The notes: generated by a model not told the origin, from the letters alone. Shown: positions 1-12,449, numbered from the stretch's first letter. The stretch: DNA of 64,000 nucleotides from Medicago truncatula (GCF_003473485.1 NC_053047.1:4541001-4605000); one strand, 5' to 3'. A program made the numbers and translations.

Positions 1-1163
1 ATTCACAAACTCCGATGACAAAACAACCGAGCCACCAATGACAAGATCAGGCCTAATGATCCACAAAAAGGGTTTCTTGCTATTGGCCAAACCCCAAGCA
101 AAGTCTAACAACTTTTCTGCAGTCATCACCGTTATGCTCCCAAAATTCACATAAACAACAGACCTTGGTTCATTGGATTCAAGCCAGTCAAGACACTTGG
201 TATCTTCTTTCCAAAGATTGGTACCTAAAGATGCCAAATGCTTTTGTTGACTTTGATTTAAAAACGAAGATAAAGGGCCAATGGCATAAATACAAGGGAA
301 CATACTGGAGAGAACATTCAATACATCATTCTCAAGTTCATTACAAGTGTTAAGAATTATAGCAGAGGCACGGTAGCCCTATTCATCGCTTCATTGATAA
401 ATTCTACTATAGAATAATTTGGATCTGTTATCCCTATAAAATCAGGAAGATCTTTCAGTCGAAAGTTTTGCAGTCCAGGAATACAATCTACTTTAGTTTC
501 CAAATATCCGTTTGTCAGACGACTATCATCTGTATATATCAAATTACAAAACTTGTTAGCTTGAAATTGAATTAACATATATACTTCATATGAACAATTT
601 AACTAAACTACACCTAAGCAGAAAGAAATAAGATTAATTAGTTATATTACCTTTTAGTGGTATGAGACATTTTTCAAACAATGTCGGTAAGTGTAAACAA
701 GTCAAGAATGTACATGCATTGGATGGACTAAAGAGAACAATAGGAAGTGAAAGTTCTTCAGCAACTTGTATAGTAAAGGACATGTTCCAATCATAACTAA
801 GCAAGTAACTGGAGGGATAAGACCAGCAGTAGAAGACTCATAGAGTCTAGCAAGAAGTTCGCGAAATGGTTGGAGGAAGTTATTTCTGATTGATTTACAG
901 AGAGAATTTATGTCCTGTGTAACATCACCATCACCATCTATTGGAGTTAAACCATCTGGAATAGTCTCGAAGGAAAAATCAGTGAAACCATTACGAGAAT
1001 TAGGACCTCTTGATTTGAGCAAGCGTTTGTGATTGTACTCGGTGTTCACGAAGGTTATGTAAAATCCTCTAAGGTGAAGAATCTTTGCTAGTTTGATTAA
1101 TAGATTGATATTTCCTTGAATTGGTAATGGAATCAATACTGCATGTAGTTTTTTACCACTCAT
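1..1163 (-). pseudogene. UGT85-family glycosyltransferase pseudogene, cut by window edge
   Basis: Exon 1 is 651-1163 and exon 2 is 529 down to 1, continuing outside the window. The start chosen is the MSGKK methionine at 1163, which aligns with the intact paralogues; an upstream in-frame ATG at 1262 has no family counterpart. Two one-base deletions break the frame. One lies in exon 1 after the TCLV motif (about 795), just before the catalytic-Asp region. The other lies in exon 2 after the EAMNRA residues (about 375), leading to a stop. The catalytic His of the GHIN motif is also replaced by Asn (GNIN). The splice sites remain canonical. The 5' leader and exon 2 text most resemble the intact gene at 13705-15287. 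I infer a dead copy of that subgroup. Confidence 0.85.
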
Positions 1164-1889
1164 TTGTGAGTTTGTGTTTGAATGTTGAGTGTGTATGATA
1201 TGAAGTATAGAGAAAATGAGAAAGGGGTATGTCAGTGGTTTAATAATTGAGATAAAAGCCAATGTCCCTTAGATTTGTGGAATGGAAAATAGAGAAAATA
1301 AAAATGGAAAAGAAACAGAAATTCAGAGTCTAAGATATGTTTATTTTAAAATGGAATGATTCCAAGTAATACAATTTGAGCCTTATCCTCATTGTGACAA
1401 AGATTGATCTTGAATCCTCTCAATAATCGATGCATACTAGTCTAGTCAAAACTTTTTGCTATGCCAGAAATTAATTTGAATTATTCACAATTATGTTTAG
1501 AATCTGCAGACAGCAAATGTAGTCAAGTTCTAACTCTATCCTTTAGTGAAAAAGAAAAAGTCCAAGTCTTGTAACATCATTTGTAACACCATTCATTTTT
1601 AAGGTGTCACTGTATTTTGAGAAAAATAGTTAAGTGAAGATTGCGATCATTCTTAAGGAAACCAAAAAATTGGTTTTGGTTCAAAATTGTTCGCCTCCAC
1701 TGTTGGTCGTGCAATGCTTTAATGTGGTTTTGTAGCGGTGGGAGTGACACAATCTTTTAAAGTACGATTTTCAGCCATTTTAGACTTGTGATCACTCTCT
1801 TCTTCGTTGATGGAGAAATCTCTCTTTCTCGAGTATTGGTGGAACAATTTTCCCGAGAATTCAAGTTCTTCACGTCCAAACAAGAAAAC
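1164..1889. other. Intergenic, nothing recognised
   Basis: This is the 5' flank of the UGT pseudogene. It is AT-rich with no coding similarity that I can see. The first hundred bases share leader sequence with other UGT copies. Confidence 0.5.
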
Positions 1890-2350
1890 AAGCAAAAACA
1901 GAAAATATTATTGTGGCACGATTTTGACAATAAAGAAACTTGGAAATTTTGTATCATACCAAAAAATCTCAAAACTATATCTTACAAGAATACTTGCACA
2001 GCATTCCAACCGTTCATTAGAAGATATTATCAAAAATATATATGATTGTGGATCATCTTCATAAATTTCAGTTTACTACTTGAACTGCAATTATAATATA
2101 TTTCTTACATCAAAGATTCTAGTTGTACAGAAGAAAACATGTGCAAATTGATGAAGCAACAATGACCACTCATTCTTTTTATCATAGTATTGTCTATTAT
2201 TTACCCATCTCTGAATCTGGCAAATTTTGGACTTATGATAAAGAACAGAAAAATTTGTCTTTCAACAAGGACTGGAGATTCTCCCTAAAGTCACAATTGT
2301 ATAAAATCCAAATTTACCAATCAAGAGGGATGGATGTGTCCCTATTATCA
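1890..2350. repeat. Segmental duplication block, left copy
   Basis: Base-by-base reading shows close similarity to 16540-17010 in the same order and orientation, with small indels. Together with the UGT genes at 3217-5119 and 18447-20307 and their upstream flanks it defines a duplicated unit of about 4-5 kb. The short open frames here are not conserved between the two copies, so I treat the block as non-coding. Confidence 0.75.
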
Positions 2351-2419
2351 AGATAGCCTTCCATTCTCTTCACTTGTATATGCTTTCACCTCATTCGGGC
2401 TGTATTTTATGTCCTTTTA

Positions 2420-2760
2420 TAGTGTGTGTATTTTAATCCTTTGTTATGCATATGAGGTATCAACTATGGTTTTAGTCCTTCCAAATATTTGGTTCCAGAT
2501 GTTTTGTTTTGGTCCCTATAAAATCTATTCATATTTAAATTGATACCTAATATTCATTTTAGTCTTTATTTTGAGGGACTAAAATCAAATATTCTACATA
2601 TTACAAGGACCATATCCAATATGAATCAATTTTGTAATGATAAAAAACCAAGGACCAAAAACAAAAAGTAAGATATTTGGAAGGACTAAAACCGAAAACA
2701 TTTTTTTACAAGGATTAAAACCAAAATGCTTACATTTGCAAGAACTATTTGCATATTAAA
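2420..2760. mobile_element. Imperfect foldback (MITE-like) element
   Basis: The left arm carries the 'ttttagtccttccaaat' string near 2471-2490 and the right arm carries its reverse complement near 2668-2690. Further 'ggtccct'/'agggacc'-type words occur in both arms. It is absent from the paralogous spacer at about 17010-17100. The ends and target duplication are not clear. Confidence 0.5.
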
Positions 2761-3216
2761 ATCTTGGGTCATGCTAACTGGTGCCCCGGACACTTGTGAA
2801 GGAAGCCAAAAGAAGAAATTTGAAATCAAAAAAGATACTTTTTAAATTTTTAATGCATTGATTACACAACTTTCAATGTAAAATATTACTATATTTTATT
2901 TTTTAACCAGTGCCCTGGAGACACTGGTTAGTTTGTGATCAATCTGTATCACATGCATGGGAGTTGGTTAAGCTATAGTAACTGTGAAAGGAAACTTATT
3001 CCAAACTTCAATTAATAAAGTTTCTTTCTAATCAGCCCTAGGAAAAATATTTGAAGCTTCACATAATATTAATCCCAAATTCAATATTGGAATAGTACAT
3101 AGTAAAAAATACATTGCATCAAAGCATAGTAATAGCTTAATAATTTAATTAGAAACAACCTCCAGGTCGATAAAGTAATAGAATACTGCATTGTATAAAA
3201 CAATATCATTATATAT
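2761..3216. other. 3' flank of UGT gene, duplicated
   Basis: The last 250 bases match 17780-17905 plus 18357-18446, i.e. the 3' flank of the paralogue at 18447. The right copy carries about 450 extra bases in between. No gene is seen. Confidence 0.6.
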
Positions 3217-5119
3217 CTAATTTTGTTTAAGCAACACCTCCTTAATAACTTTGTCCAGGTTCTTGTATGAACAACCACCTAGTCTAGTGCTCTCCTTTGC
3301 CATCTTCTTCAACTCCATGGCCTTTTGCCTCATCTTCTTGCCTTTATCTCCGGCTATCACTTCATTGATCAGCTTCGCCAACTCCTCTCTCTTCACATTT
3401 GTATCGATTTCCATACCAATCTCCCATTCATTACAAATAAATCTACAGTTTGTTGGCTGATCGGCAAAAAAAGGCCAACACAACATCGGCACTCCAGCAC
3501 ATATGCTTTCAGTGGTTGAGTTCCATCCACAATGAGTCAAGAATCCGCCGATCGAAGGGTGGTTCAACACTTTCTCTTGTGGACACCAACTTGCTATTAG
3601 GCCTCTATCTGAAATTTCATTTGTAAACTCAGATGACAAAATCACTGAGCCACCAATGACAAGATCAGGCCTAATGATCCACAAAAATGGTTTATGGCAA
3701 TTGGCCAAACCCCAAGCGAATTCTAATAATTGATGGGGTGTCATAACTGTAATGCTGCCAAAATTCACATAAACAACGGATCCCGGCTCCTTGGATTCAA
3801 GCCATTCAAGACACTCAGTATCTTCTTTCCAGAGGTTGGAACCTAAACAGTCCAATTGATGAATTTGTGGAGTTTGATTTAATAATGAATGCAAAGGTCC
3901 GATAGTATATAAAGAAGGGAACATAGAATATAGTGCATTCATTACATCACTCTCAAGTTCATTGTAAGTATTCAAAAGAATAGTAGAGTCTCTATTAAAT
4001 CTATCTGCAATTTCAAAAAAGAATTCTACCATAATATCATTTGGATCTGTTGTCCTGATATAGTCAAGAATGTCCTTCAACCGAAAGTTTTTCAAACCTG
4101 GAATCCAATCTACTTTTGTTTCCAAACATCCATTTGTTAGATAACTATCATCTGCATATCATAAGCACAGAAGTTAATATCTTGAAGATTCATACACACA
4201 CATATTTATAAAGTTACTATACATTCAATGAAAGTTATTTGTAGTATAACAAATTTTAGTTTTGAAGTTTTATAGAAATTTGTGCAGGTCATCTTCTCAA
4301 TGACAATGAGAGCTTTTAATTTGAGGTTTGGATTGTTATTAACTTTATTAATTAATTTATGAGTTAGCTCTCTGGTAAGAGTTTGATTCAGTAATCTCAA
4401 TGTGCAGAGAGTTCAAATCCTTTAGGGATCATATATATATATATATATATATTCAAGAAGCTGAACTAACCCATCAAAATTGACACTAGGGAGAATTGAA
4501 CCTGAGACCTTAGAACGCTCCAAGGTTTCAAGCCAACTAATATATATATATATATAATGTGCATTTACAAAATACTATTAACTATGAAGAAAACAAACTT
4601 AGTACCTTTGAATGGTATGATGCCTCTTTCTACAAAGGAACGAAGATACATAACAATCAATAAAGAACATGCACTTGATGAAAAATAGAGAACATTTGGA
4701 AGTGCAAATTCTTCAGCAGCTTGTATAGTAAAGCTCATACAAGAATCAGAAACTAAGCAAGTAACTGGTGGAACATTGGTAGAGTGATTAAGTCTTGTAA
4801 GAAGTTCACAAAAGGGTTTAAGGAAATTCTTTCTTATAGATTGAGAAATAGAAGGTACATCTTGACTAACATTATCATCACCTTCCATCGGTGTTAGTCC
4901 ATCTGGGATTGTTTCAAAGCTAAAATCAGTGAAGCCGTCTAAGGCATTAGGACCTCTTGATTTGAGCAAACGTTTGTGATTGTATTCGGTGTTGACAAAG
5001 GTTATGTGAAATCCTCTAAGGTGAAATAGTTTTGCTAGTTTCAACATTGGATTGATATGGCCTTGAAGTGGATATGGAATCAACACAGCATGTTGTTTTC
5101 TGTTTGCAAAGTTTCCCAT
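3217..5119 (-). CDS. UGT85-family UDP-glycosyltransferase, intact
   Basis: Exon 1 is 4606-5119 and exon 2 is 3217-4151. The phase-1 intron 4152-4605 has GT/AG ends. The joined product is 482 aa, normal for the family. The N-terminal acceptor domain carries the GHIN motif with catalytic His21 and the VSD motif with Asp125. The C-terminal domain has the 44-residue PSPG donor-binding box at about 360-403, from WCPQEKVL through HCGWNSTTE to the final ADQ; the last Gln is typical of UDP-glucose users. There is no signal peptide or membrane segment, so a cytosolic enzyme is expected. It is a close duplicate of the gene at 18447-20307 (same length and intron position) and probably glucosylates a flavonoid or other small aglycone. 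The acceptor cannot be read from sequence. Confidence 0.93.
4366..4432 (+). mobile_element. Possible SINE relic in UGT intron
   Basis: A tRNA-like A-box string (TTAGCTCTCTGGTAAGAG) is followed about 30 bases later by a B-box-like GAGTTCAAATCC, then a (TA)n run. A more degraded version lies in the intron of the paralogue near 19570-19632. The sequence is too decayed to define ends. Confidence 0.35.
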
Positions 5120-5990
5120 TTTAGTTAATTTTCTATTTGGATATTATGTGTGCAAAATATGAGGTTGAAGAACAAGTGATAATAAGCATGTGCATTAATA
5201 GAGAGAATAAATGACAATGCTACAAAATTGGAAAATACAAAGAAATCCAAAGAGATAAAATCTGGGAGGTTGAGATTCTAACAAAGTGAAATAAGTTCAT
5301 CCAACTCAATTTTTAATTTGGCTATCACAACAATGATGTGAAGCATGGACATACATACAAGGACAAGAATACAACATTCACACGTCCATACCGGTAATAA
5401 TTAAGATGAAAACATGATTAATTGACTGTACTTACCTGTGTTGGTGTCAAACGTACAACAACACATGTCCAACATCAAATACATCTCTTATCAAAAGTGT
5501 CGCTGCTACATCGTTTGTATTTTCATAGGCAAATGTTACTATGTTGGTAGTACATTTAGTTCTTAGATTTAAAATTTGGAACCTTTACTTTACTCATCAA
5601 TCGACCTACCGGTTAATACTCATCATAACGGTGTTGAATTGTTGCTCTTTGGTTTCTCCAATCAATATGGCATTGAATTTTCAGGTCTGCCCATATGCTA
5701 AATTACCAAAACAAGAAATATATCTAACAAAAGTATGCAGTTGTCTTGTAGAGTACAGTTAATATGTCATAAATCACATTTCGGTCTTTCATGAATTTGA
5801 AGGTTAAAATAAGTTATTATACATTTTTTGGAGGTTAGAAATAAGTTAGTAAAATTTGAAGGTAGAGTAAAACTTCAAATTGGTACATGAATTTGTAAGT
5901 GTGTGTCAACTTACATTATATAAATTTCATGTTAGTCTCCCAAATTTGATTAGATTAGTCCCTTCAAGATTATGTCAATTCGGTCTTTTC
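5120..5990. repeat. Upstream flank of UGT gene, duplicated
   Basis: Similarity to 20308-21195 runs through the leader, the proximal promoter and several hundred further bases with indels. It probably carries the promoter of the minus-strand gene. I could not name a specific regulatory site. Confidence 0.65.
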
Positions 5991-6079
5991 CTTTATCAAT
6001 ATTTTAAAATAGTCCAATGGCCATCCCTCCTAAGATCAAGGGTTATGCGATCAAATTGTCCCATATATATAGATTTTTC

Positions 6080-6984
6080 TATTTGGTCAGGTATCAAGCA
6101 GAAAGATCACATCATCAAAGATATTTGTCAATGATTACTTGGGAAAGGGGATAAGATTAATTTGTAAAATGCTCACTGGCTTAACTTTTCAATTGTCGAT
6201 CAGCTTGATATTCCAGAGAACAAGCATCATTTACTTCAAGGCATTGTGAAGGACTTCATCAGAAATAAGAAATGGTATCTTCCTCAATCAATTCTTTTGA
6301 ATCATCCCTAATTTTAGGACGGGTGACAATCGAGTTTGGGAGCACACAAATAATGGGTAACTTTGTTTTCGTGAATCTTATTTTTTTCAAAAACCTCCCC
6401 TTAGTGAGGCATATTGAGCTAATTAAGCCTTATATATGAAGTCGATCCATCCGACCGGACAAATATCTTCTTGTTTGGAGGCTTTTTACAAAGAAATTCC
6501 TACCGATGAGAATCTGTGTGCTAGAGGTTGCAATGTTGTTTCTTAGAGTAACTTGTGTGACAAGGCAATGAAAACTAGCCAACATTTTGTCTGGGATTAT
6601 ACATTTATGAAAAATTGTTAGGGCTGGCTTGCTTCTACTCATAATATTTCTATTGACACCAACTGCTTCTGGTGGTATTTTTAGAGATAGTAATATGTCC
6701 TTTGTAGCGTGTTTTTTTCAAAATTTAAACATATCTACTACTTTTCATGCAGAGGTCATTGGGGCTATGCATTGCAATAGAGATAGATTTAAAAAAAAAA
6801 GGGTTTGACCTCTCTTTGGTTGGAAAAAGACTCTCAATTGGTTACTATGGATTTCAAGAATCCTAGTCAAAAACAAGTGGTTTATCTGTGTTGAATTAAC
6901 TAAAAATATGTGATTCATTATTTCTCATATCTTCATAAAAGACAATTGTTGTGCACAAAAAAATTGCTTATTTGGGCTTGAACA
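6080..6984 (+). mobile_element. Decayed LINE 3' region (zf-RVT and RNase H)
   Basis: Translation with frame changes gives the zinc-binding RT-associated domain typical of plant L1-like LINEs. The residues DIPENKHHLLQGIVKDFI lie near 6205-6265 and an EIPTDENLCARGCNVVS-like string near 6490-6545, where internal stops are present. An RNase H-like part follows (SFVACF, FHAEVIGAM, 6690-6900). Stops and shifts are many, so it is an old dead insertion. It begins where similarity to the 21195 block ends. Confidence 0.7.
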
Positions 6985-6993
6985 TAATAGTTT

Positions 6994-7491
6994 GGGTTAA
7001 ATATGTTTTTGGTCCCTATAAATATATCAACTTTTCGTTTTAGTCCCTCTAAAATTTTCCTTCAACTTTTAGTCCCTATAAAATTTTGAATCACTACTTT
7101 TGGTCCCTATTTTAAATTAAATTTTTGTATTTTTTAATGAAATTGTACAGAAATGTGTAGAATATTGTAAAAACATTTCCCAAAAAAAATTAGAACTTTT
7201 CAAGTAAACATAAATTAAATATGAATTTTTAACCATAAAAAATATAAAAATCATATTAAATTCATGTTTATTAAAAAATTCTAATTTTTTTTGGGAGAGA
7301 TTCTGATAATATTATAAATTTTTCTGGAAAATTTGATTCAAAAATATGAATTCTACATATGAGTTTATTTTAAAAGAGGGACCAAAAGTGAAGATGGAAA
7401 ATTTTGTAGGGACTAAAAGTTGAAGGAAAATTTTAGAGGGACTAAAACGAAAAGTTTGTATATTTATAGGGACCAAAAACATATTTAACCC
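6994..7491. mobile_element. MITE, Mutator-like, 498 bp
   Basis: Long terminal inverted repeats begin GGGTTAAATATGTTTTTGGT and end in its reverse complement. Both arms carry 'ggtccctata'-type words. A perfect 9-bp direct repeat TAATAGTTT flanks it (6985-6993 and 7492-7500), as expected for Mutator-type target duplication. There is no coding capacity. It inserted into or beside the LINE relic. Confidence 0.85.
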
Positions 7492-7500
7492 TAATAGTTT

Positions 7501-8160
7501 TACTAGAATTTGACCCGGGCAACGCACGGAATCCTTGCCTGCATTTTTTTTTTCAAGTGGGGCACATGCATTTACGACTTTGGTAAAATTTGGCGAAACA
7601 GCCCACTCGTGACTACTGGAAAAGGTGTGCATTATTTGATTTGATTCAATGCCAACTTGAAGAGTCCATGCCCGTGACATTATTGTATATATTTCCCATT
7701 CTTTTCTATGTCACGTTTAGTGGTAGAATTATCACTATTTTTAGTGAAATTTTCACGTGTATAATCTTCATGCATGGGTATCTCCGACTTGACATATGTA
7801 CATTCACATTAGTAGCTATAGAGAACAAAAGTAGAGAAATTACAAGTTGTGAAAAAACAAAATTCTAGCCAATACTAGGGAAAAAGTTTTGCCTCTTATG
7901 GGTAAATCAAGGTTTAGACTAGATAAGGGTAGACGAATATTTTCATACATAGTTGTAGTACATGAAAGAACCACTTACATGACGCAACCCAAGACCAATT
8001 TGAATATAGTATTGCACACTTTATATTATTAATGGGAAATATTTAAAACAATAAAAAAAATGTAAAGCTAGTTTTTTTTTTTAATATAAGGTAAAGATAT
8101 AGGCTGAGTTGCCCCTTTGTGACTATTAAAGACTTGACTTCATAGAGAGGCTAGTAAATT
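7501..8160. other. Intergenic, nothing recognised
   Basis: AT-rich sequence with no supported gene. The open frame at 7590-7868 has no family features. Confidence 0.5.
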
Positions 8161-8164
8161 GTAA

Positions 8165-8345
8165 TATCATTTTTCAAGCTCATCGTTGTTAGATAATACT
8201 TCATTGCATGTTTTGCATGACTGTCCATTGGCAACGGTGATTTGGATGTATATGTTTGACATCGAGATTAGGAACGTTTTCTTTCCTTGTTCTTGGACTC
8301 AGTTGCTTAGGCTCAATATAGAGAACGAATATTTCACATCGAGAT
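8165..8345 (+). mobile_element. LINE zf-RVT fragment
   Basis: The translation contains TSLHVLHDCPLATVIW, the Cys/His stretch common to zf-RVT domains of plant LINEs. It then breaks off shortly before a UGT relic. An imperfect local duplication ('catcgagattagga' at about 8260 and 8339) marks a small rearrangement. Confidence 0.6.
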
Positions 8346-8373
8346 TAGGATCGTTGTCTTTCCATGTAATTAG

Positions 8374-8690
8374 GCGGAGGGGGACAAGAGACCAGGTGGT
8401 TTTTCATACATGAACTTGGAAAAAGTGATTAAGAAGGTTTTGCTTAAACAAAATCAAACCTAAGTGACTTTTTTTATGCAATGTATTATTATGTTGATCC
8501 ATTGATCTTTTCCTATTGAATTTAAGGGATGATGTTAATGTAGTGTATAGCAAGTATATTGATACTAATACGATCGAGTTCATTATGATAGAAGTGAACA
8601 TATCTTGTGCAAGAATTCTTAAACTAAAATAGTGGTTCTTGCTAATATTAAATGGATTGAATTCGACAATTATATATGGCATGTATTTAA
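8374..8690 (+). pseudogene. UGT 3'-end relic with 3' flank
   Basis: Codons 8374-8463 encode the last residues of a UGT85 protein (RPGGFSYMNLEKVIKKVLL, then a stop at 8461-8463). The following bases to about 8690 resemble the 3' flank of the intact gene at 13705-15287. No upstream UGT sequence remains. The fragment joins directly to LINE sequence, so the rest was lost by deletion. Confidence 0.8.
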
Positions 8691-8749
8691 ATATTTATTA
8701 GTTGAATTTTACAGCTTTGAATAAAACTAATAGTTATATTAACACAACT

Positions 8750-9750
8750 TTTTTTTCCTGGAATTCACTTGATCAATAACTGAAGTACAAATTTTAAGTT
8801 TTTCTCTATTTTCTATCTAAATGTAATAGAATAAATCATTTAAAACTAAGATAAGGAAGTATTTTCACTAGAAACCTTTGCATATATGGCTCTTTTATGT
8901 CAGTTCTATATATATATATATATATATATATATTTTCTAGCACCGTAAAAAAATGTCCTCAATATTGAGCACATCCATGATCATATATAGGTTGAGATCC
9001 TTTAAGAGAAATTAGATTGTTTGTGATCACAATTTTATCAACTCGTACAGTTAGCAACAATTTGGAGTTGTTCGATTAAGATTGAACGACTCTAATTCTA
9101 TGTTTGATTTTAAAATGGATTCACAAATATAGCTTAAAATAAGAGTCGGCCAATATTTGATCAAATTGCTCCGAGCTACCGATTGAATTAACCGTGAACG
9201 CGTGGAAATTGGGCTTGCATACAATTCACATGTATGGTCCAATAGAAAACTGAAAATAATATCAACATGAAAAATATGTAATTTTGCAACTAAGAACAAT
9301 TGTGAACATTTAATAAAAAAAAGTGTAAACAAAATCAATTCACAAATGTTTTTTTTTTCTTTTTTTTTTACAATCTCAAACTTAATTTAATAAATCTAAA
9401 TTAGATATAGTGGTCAAATTTAAGCTAATAGACTAATCAAACGAAAGGAAATTCACAAGTGCCGACAAATTGTTGTGGAAAATGAAAATACACAGAACCA
9501 CAAGAATATTCATGCATAGTGCAAACAAATTCTTGATGAAAAATTGTGTACGTAACTTTTATATTCCAATTATTTGCATGTTGCTCTACAAACCCTAAAT
9601 ACCACATAAATACGTAGATACCAGAAACTTTTGAAAATTAGGATGAGACCAACAAAAGCCACACAAAAAGTAATAAATTAAATACATAATTTAACATACT
9701 TTTGAAATGGGTATTAGGGTAAAAGTATCCTAAGAATATTGGTGTTTAAT
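8750..9750. other. Intergenic, partly duplicated
   Basis: 8750-8880 resembles 17510-17640 in the other spacer. A (TA)n run lies near 8910-8933. The remainder is AT-rich with nothing recognised. Confidence 0.5.
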
Positions 9751-10603
9751 ATTAGGGATGTAAAGTGAGCCGACCAGTCCCGTTAAGGTTGTCCCATCTA
9801 GGCCCACTTAAAATGGAACAAGGTGAACCTAGTCGAATTAGATGGTCGAGTTCAAAATTTCTCCTCATCCTGTTTAATGACGGACTGACGAGTTGGCGGG
9901 TAGATCCGTCAAACAAAAACACTTTTTTTAATGTATTATTTTACAACTTATTTGTTAAAAAAAAATGTTGCTTTTATCATAAAAATATAAAAAGAATAGG
10001 CATCAAATAAATTGTTGGGAAAAACAAGATAATTAACAAAATCCTGAATTCAACATCATAATTAATAACATAATAAGGTAAATCAACCAAATTAAAATAA
10101 ATCTACAACATAAAATAAATCCAAGAATAAATAATTGTTATTATTCATTATAGTTAACTGCCTACAATAAAACAAGAAGGTAATTGACATTGACCTTTCT
10201 TTTAGAAATATTTCTATACAAGATAATGATCAAGGGAATAATAATAAATCAATAAAACAACTCGAGAAGCCACCGATACATGGAGAGATACATTGTGATT
10301 TATGAGTTACGGATGAGGAAAAATAGAGGCAAGTATTGTATCAAACAAAATGCTACTATGTTTTGTCCTATACAATTATGCAACTCAAATAATAATTGAT
10401 TATTGCATACCTGAAATAGTAAAAAATTGAAAACAAGTTAAGTGGGTTGGCCTGGCCCGCTTTGTGCCCACCTCGGTTTTTTTAATGAGTTAGGCGAGGC
10501 AAACCAACTATAAGAAACGAGTTCAAAACTTCAATTCAGTCCGTTAAAAATTGCGGACTAAACAGGCTAGATCGATAGGTTGGATCCGTTTTACCACCCC
10601 TAC
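9751..10603. mobile_element. Degenerate TIR element, possibly hAT-like
   Basis: The left end TAGGGATGTAAAG (about 9753) and the right end, reverse complement TAGGGGTGGTAAAAC (about 10588-10602), look like decayed terminal inverted repeats. Further inward, 'gggccca'/'gcgggtag'-like GC-rich words occur near both ends. There is no transposase. The target duplication is not resolvable. Confidence 0.45.
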
Positions 10604-11310
10604 TTAGAAATAGTAATCGTCATAAATGTGGCTTCCCGCGTTAGTTAGTTACCTAGTTCTCTTTCTCTATAAATAGTTGTTCAAATGATGTAAATAAGGT
10701 CATATACTTGCATTTTGAAGCGTACTCATGAATTTAAAACGGATTTTAGTTCTCAGGATCTGCCTTTACATTTTGTGATCAAACTTTTATGTTTCTTTGC
10801 AATTTATGTTCAAGCAATTTAATTCCAAGTCCTTTAAACTTTCAAGCATTTCTATTTCAAATCATTTACTTTTTAGCAAACTATACATTTTGTACAATCT
10901 ATGTTATGTCATTTTAAAGTTCCCTCTGATGTCATTTTATTTTCAGTAATTTGTAAGATTGTCTTTAATTTTTCGCAAATTGTATTTTCGTCTCAGTATC
11001 TCTGTTGGTTCTTAAAAAATACGTAAACTCTCACCAATAATTATTCGAGTCAAGAACTTTATTAATCCACGCACACGCACTCACACACGCAAGGTCTCAC
11101 AAGTTACCAATTAGCTTGGCTAAGATCCAATGATTACATAGATTAAACATTCATTTATGGTCGGTTTGACATGCTTCACCGTTAACCAAAACCGTCCTAA
11201 ACAATGATATATGTATACATATAGTTAGCAAAATAAATAAAAATAGAATTAATCATGTATATAATTTTAAGCTTTGAATATTTTCTTTAGATATAATAGC
11301 ACAAGTTAAG
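10604..11310. other. AT-rich spacer, possible LTR relic
   Basis: A TATA-like CTATAAATAG at about 10668 is followed by long T-rich sequence and a 'cacacgcactcacacacgc' stretch, an arrangement often seen in old LTRs. Neither ends nor a partner LTR are visible, so this is only a suggestion. Confidence 0.25.
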
Positions 11311-11541
11311 TCTCAATATAGTTCATCTCTATCACCAAAAAGTTTAACCTTTGTCGATGAATGAACTAACCAAAGTTCAACTAATCACAAGTTAATCTCA
11401 CTGTAGCTCATTTGGTTCAGAAAAGATGTAGAACGTTTGTCGACCAATGAGCTAACCACAATTCAATTGTTCATACGTTAAGCTTCATTGTAGTTTGTCC
11501 GATTCAAAAGAGATCAAACCTTTGTCGACCAATGAAGTTTA
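11311..11541. repeat. Degenerate tandem repeat, about 85-bp unit
   Basis: Units start at 11311 (TCTCAATATAGTTCATCT), 11396 (TCTCACTGTAGCTCATTT) and 11482 (GCTTCATTGTAGTTTG). Each carries the core 'ttgtcgacc/tgaatgaac' about 50 bases in. Roughly 2.7 copies. No gene overlaps. Confidence 0.7.
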
Positions 11542-12176
11542 AATACTTAATTAATGTGGTTTGATTTAATATAAACAATTGTAATAATTTTTAATATAAA
11601 AATACATTTATCATGTAAAATTGTACCATTAATATATAATATACTTCTTTAAAATGAATACTACAAAATCATTTCCCATTCCCCATTTAGTCTCTTGACT
11701 CTATGCATTTCCCAACTTATACGTTTTCCCAATCTTTAATTATTTGGTTCCTATCAAGTCAAGACAAACTTATATTGTGCATTATTTGTCTGTTCTTGGC
11801 AACTTTAATTGTTATCATCTGCATAAAAAAATATCACTTATTTAGCCCCCAAATGACCGGCTTCTCAACACCAAGTAAAGTCTACAGCAGCATGCATGAA
11901 CCTATATTCACGATAAGTGTGATTGTTACATATTCTGGATTTCCACCAAGTCCCGAATTAAAGAGAATGAGACTGTTTTGTAAGCAACCATTAAGATAAA
12001 AACCATGGTCTAGAAATATAAGCGCCTTTTAAATTGTTAAATGTATTCAATTATTAGGCTGATGCTTTCAACTTAGTACACACCAATGTTATAGAATTTG
12101 GTCACAATATTACGTCATATCGGTCTTTGTTCTCCTCTCATTTTGCAAACTTTAGGATGAAGTTTACTCGACCAAC

Positions 12177-12178
<2 letters not shown>
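11542..12178. other. Intergenic, nothing recognised
   Basis: AT-rich. The open frame at 11703-11999 has no recognisable domain and no paralogous support. Confidence 0.45.

Positions 12179-12229
<51 letters not shown>
12179..12229. repeat. (AT)n microsatellite
   Basis: About 50 bases of uninterrupted AT dinucleotide, followed by T-rich sequence. It generates a spurious Ile-Tyr repeat reading frame on the minus strand. Confidence 0.95.
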
Positions 12230-12232
<3 letters not shown>

Positions 12233-12249
12233 TTTTTTACTTTTTTTTT

Positions 12250-12440
12250 ATTTATTTTTTGTCTTAAATGAAGTGGTAAACCACTGAACTCACACAACTG
12301 TGAGGTCCCAGGTTCGAACCCGGGTCATGATGTCTGGCCTGCAATTTCAGCATTTTCTAGTTAAGCTAGAACTTCTAGACTTGTTACTCTTATATTTAAT
12401 GAAATGCTATAAACATTTTTGACTTAAAAAAAAAAAATTC
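12250..12440 (+). mobile_element. tRNA-derived SINE
   Basis: A tRNA-like head with a B box GGTTCGAACCC (about 12311-12321) lies after an A-box-like TGGTAAACCACTGAAC. A unique body of about 100 bases and a terminal A-run at 12426-12437 follow. The order of head, body and poly-A is that of plant SINEs. I could not identify a clean target duplication because the left flank is T-rich. Confidence 0.65.
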
Positions 12441-12449
12441 AATTAATCA

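Noticed and set aside
11703..11999. 98-aa plus-strand frame
   Set aside because: No recognisable motif, no leader or splice context, AT-rich chance opening.
12115..12297. 60-aa minus frame with Ile-Tyr repeats
   Set aside because: Product of the (AT)n microsatellite.
12300..12330. tRNA-like B box GGTTCGAACCC
   Set aside because: No cloverleaf with acceptor stem; the flanking body and poly-A fit a SINE rather than a tRNA gene.
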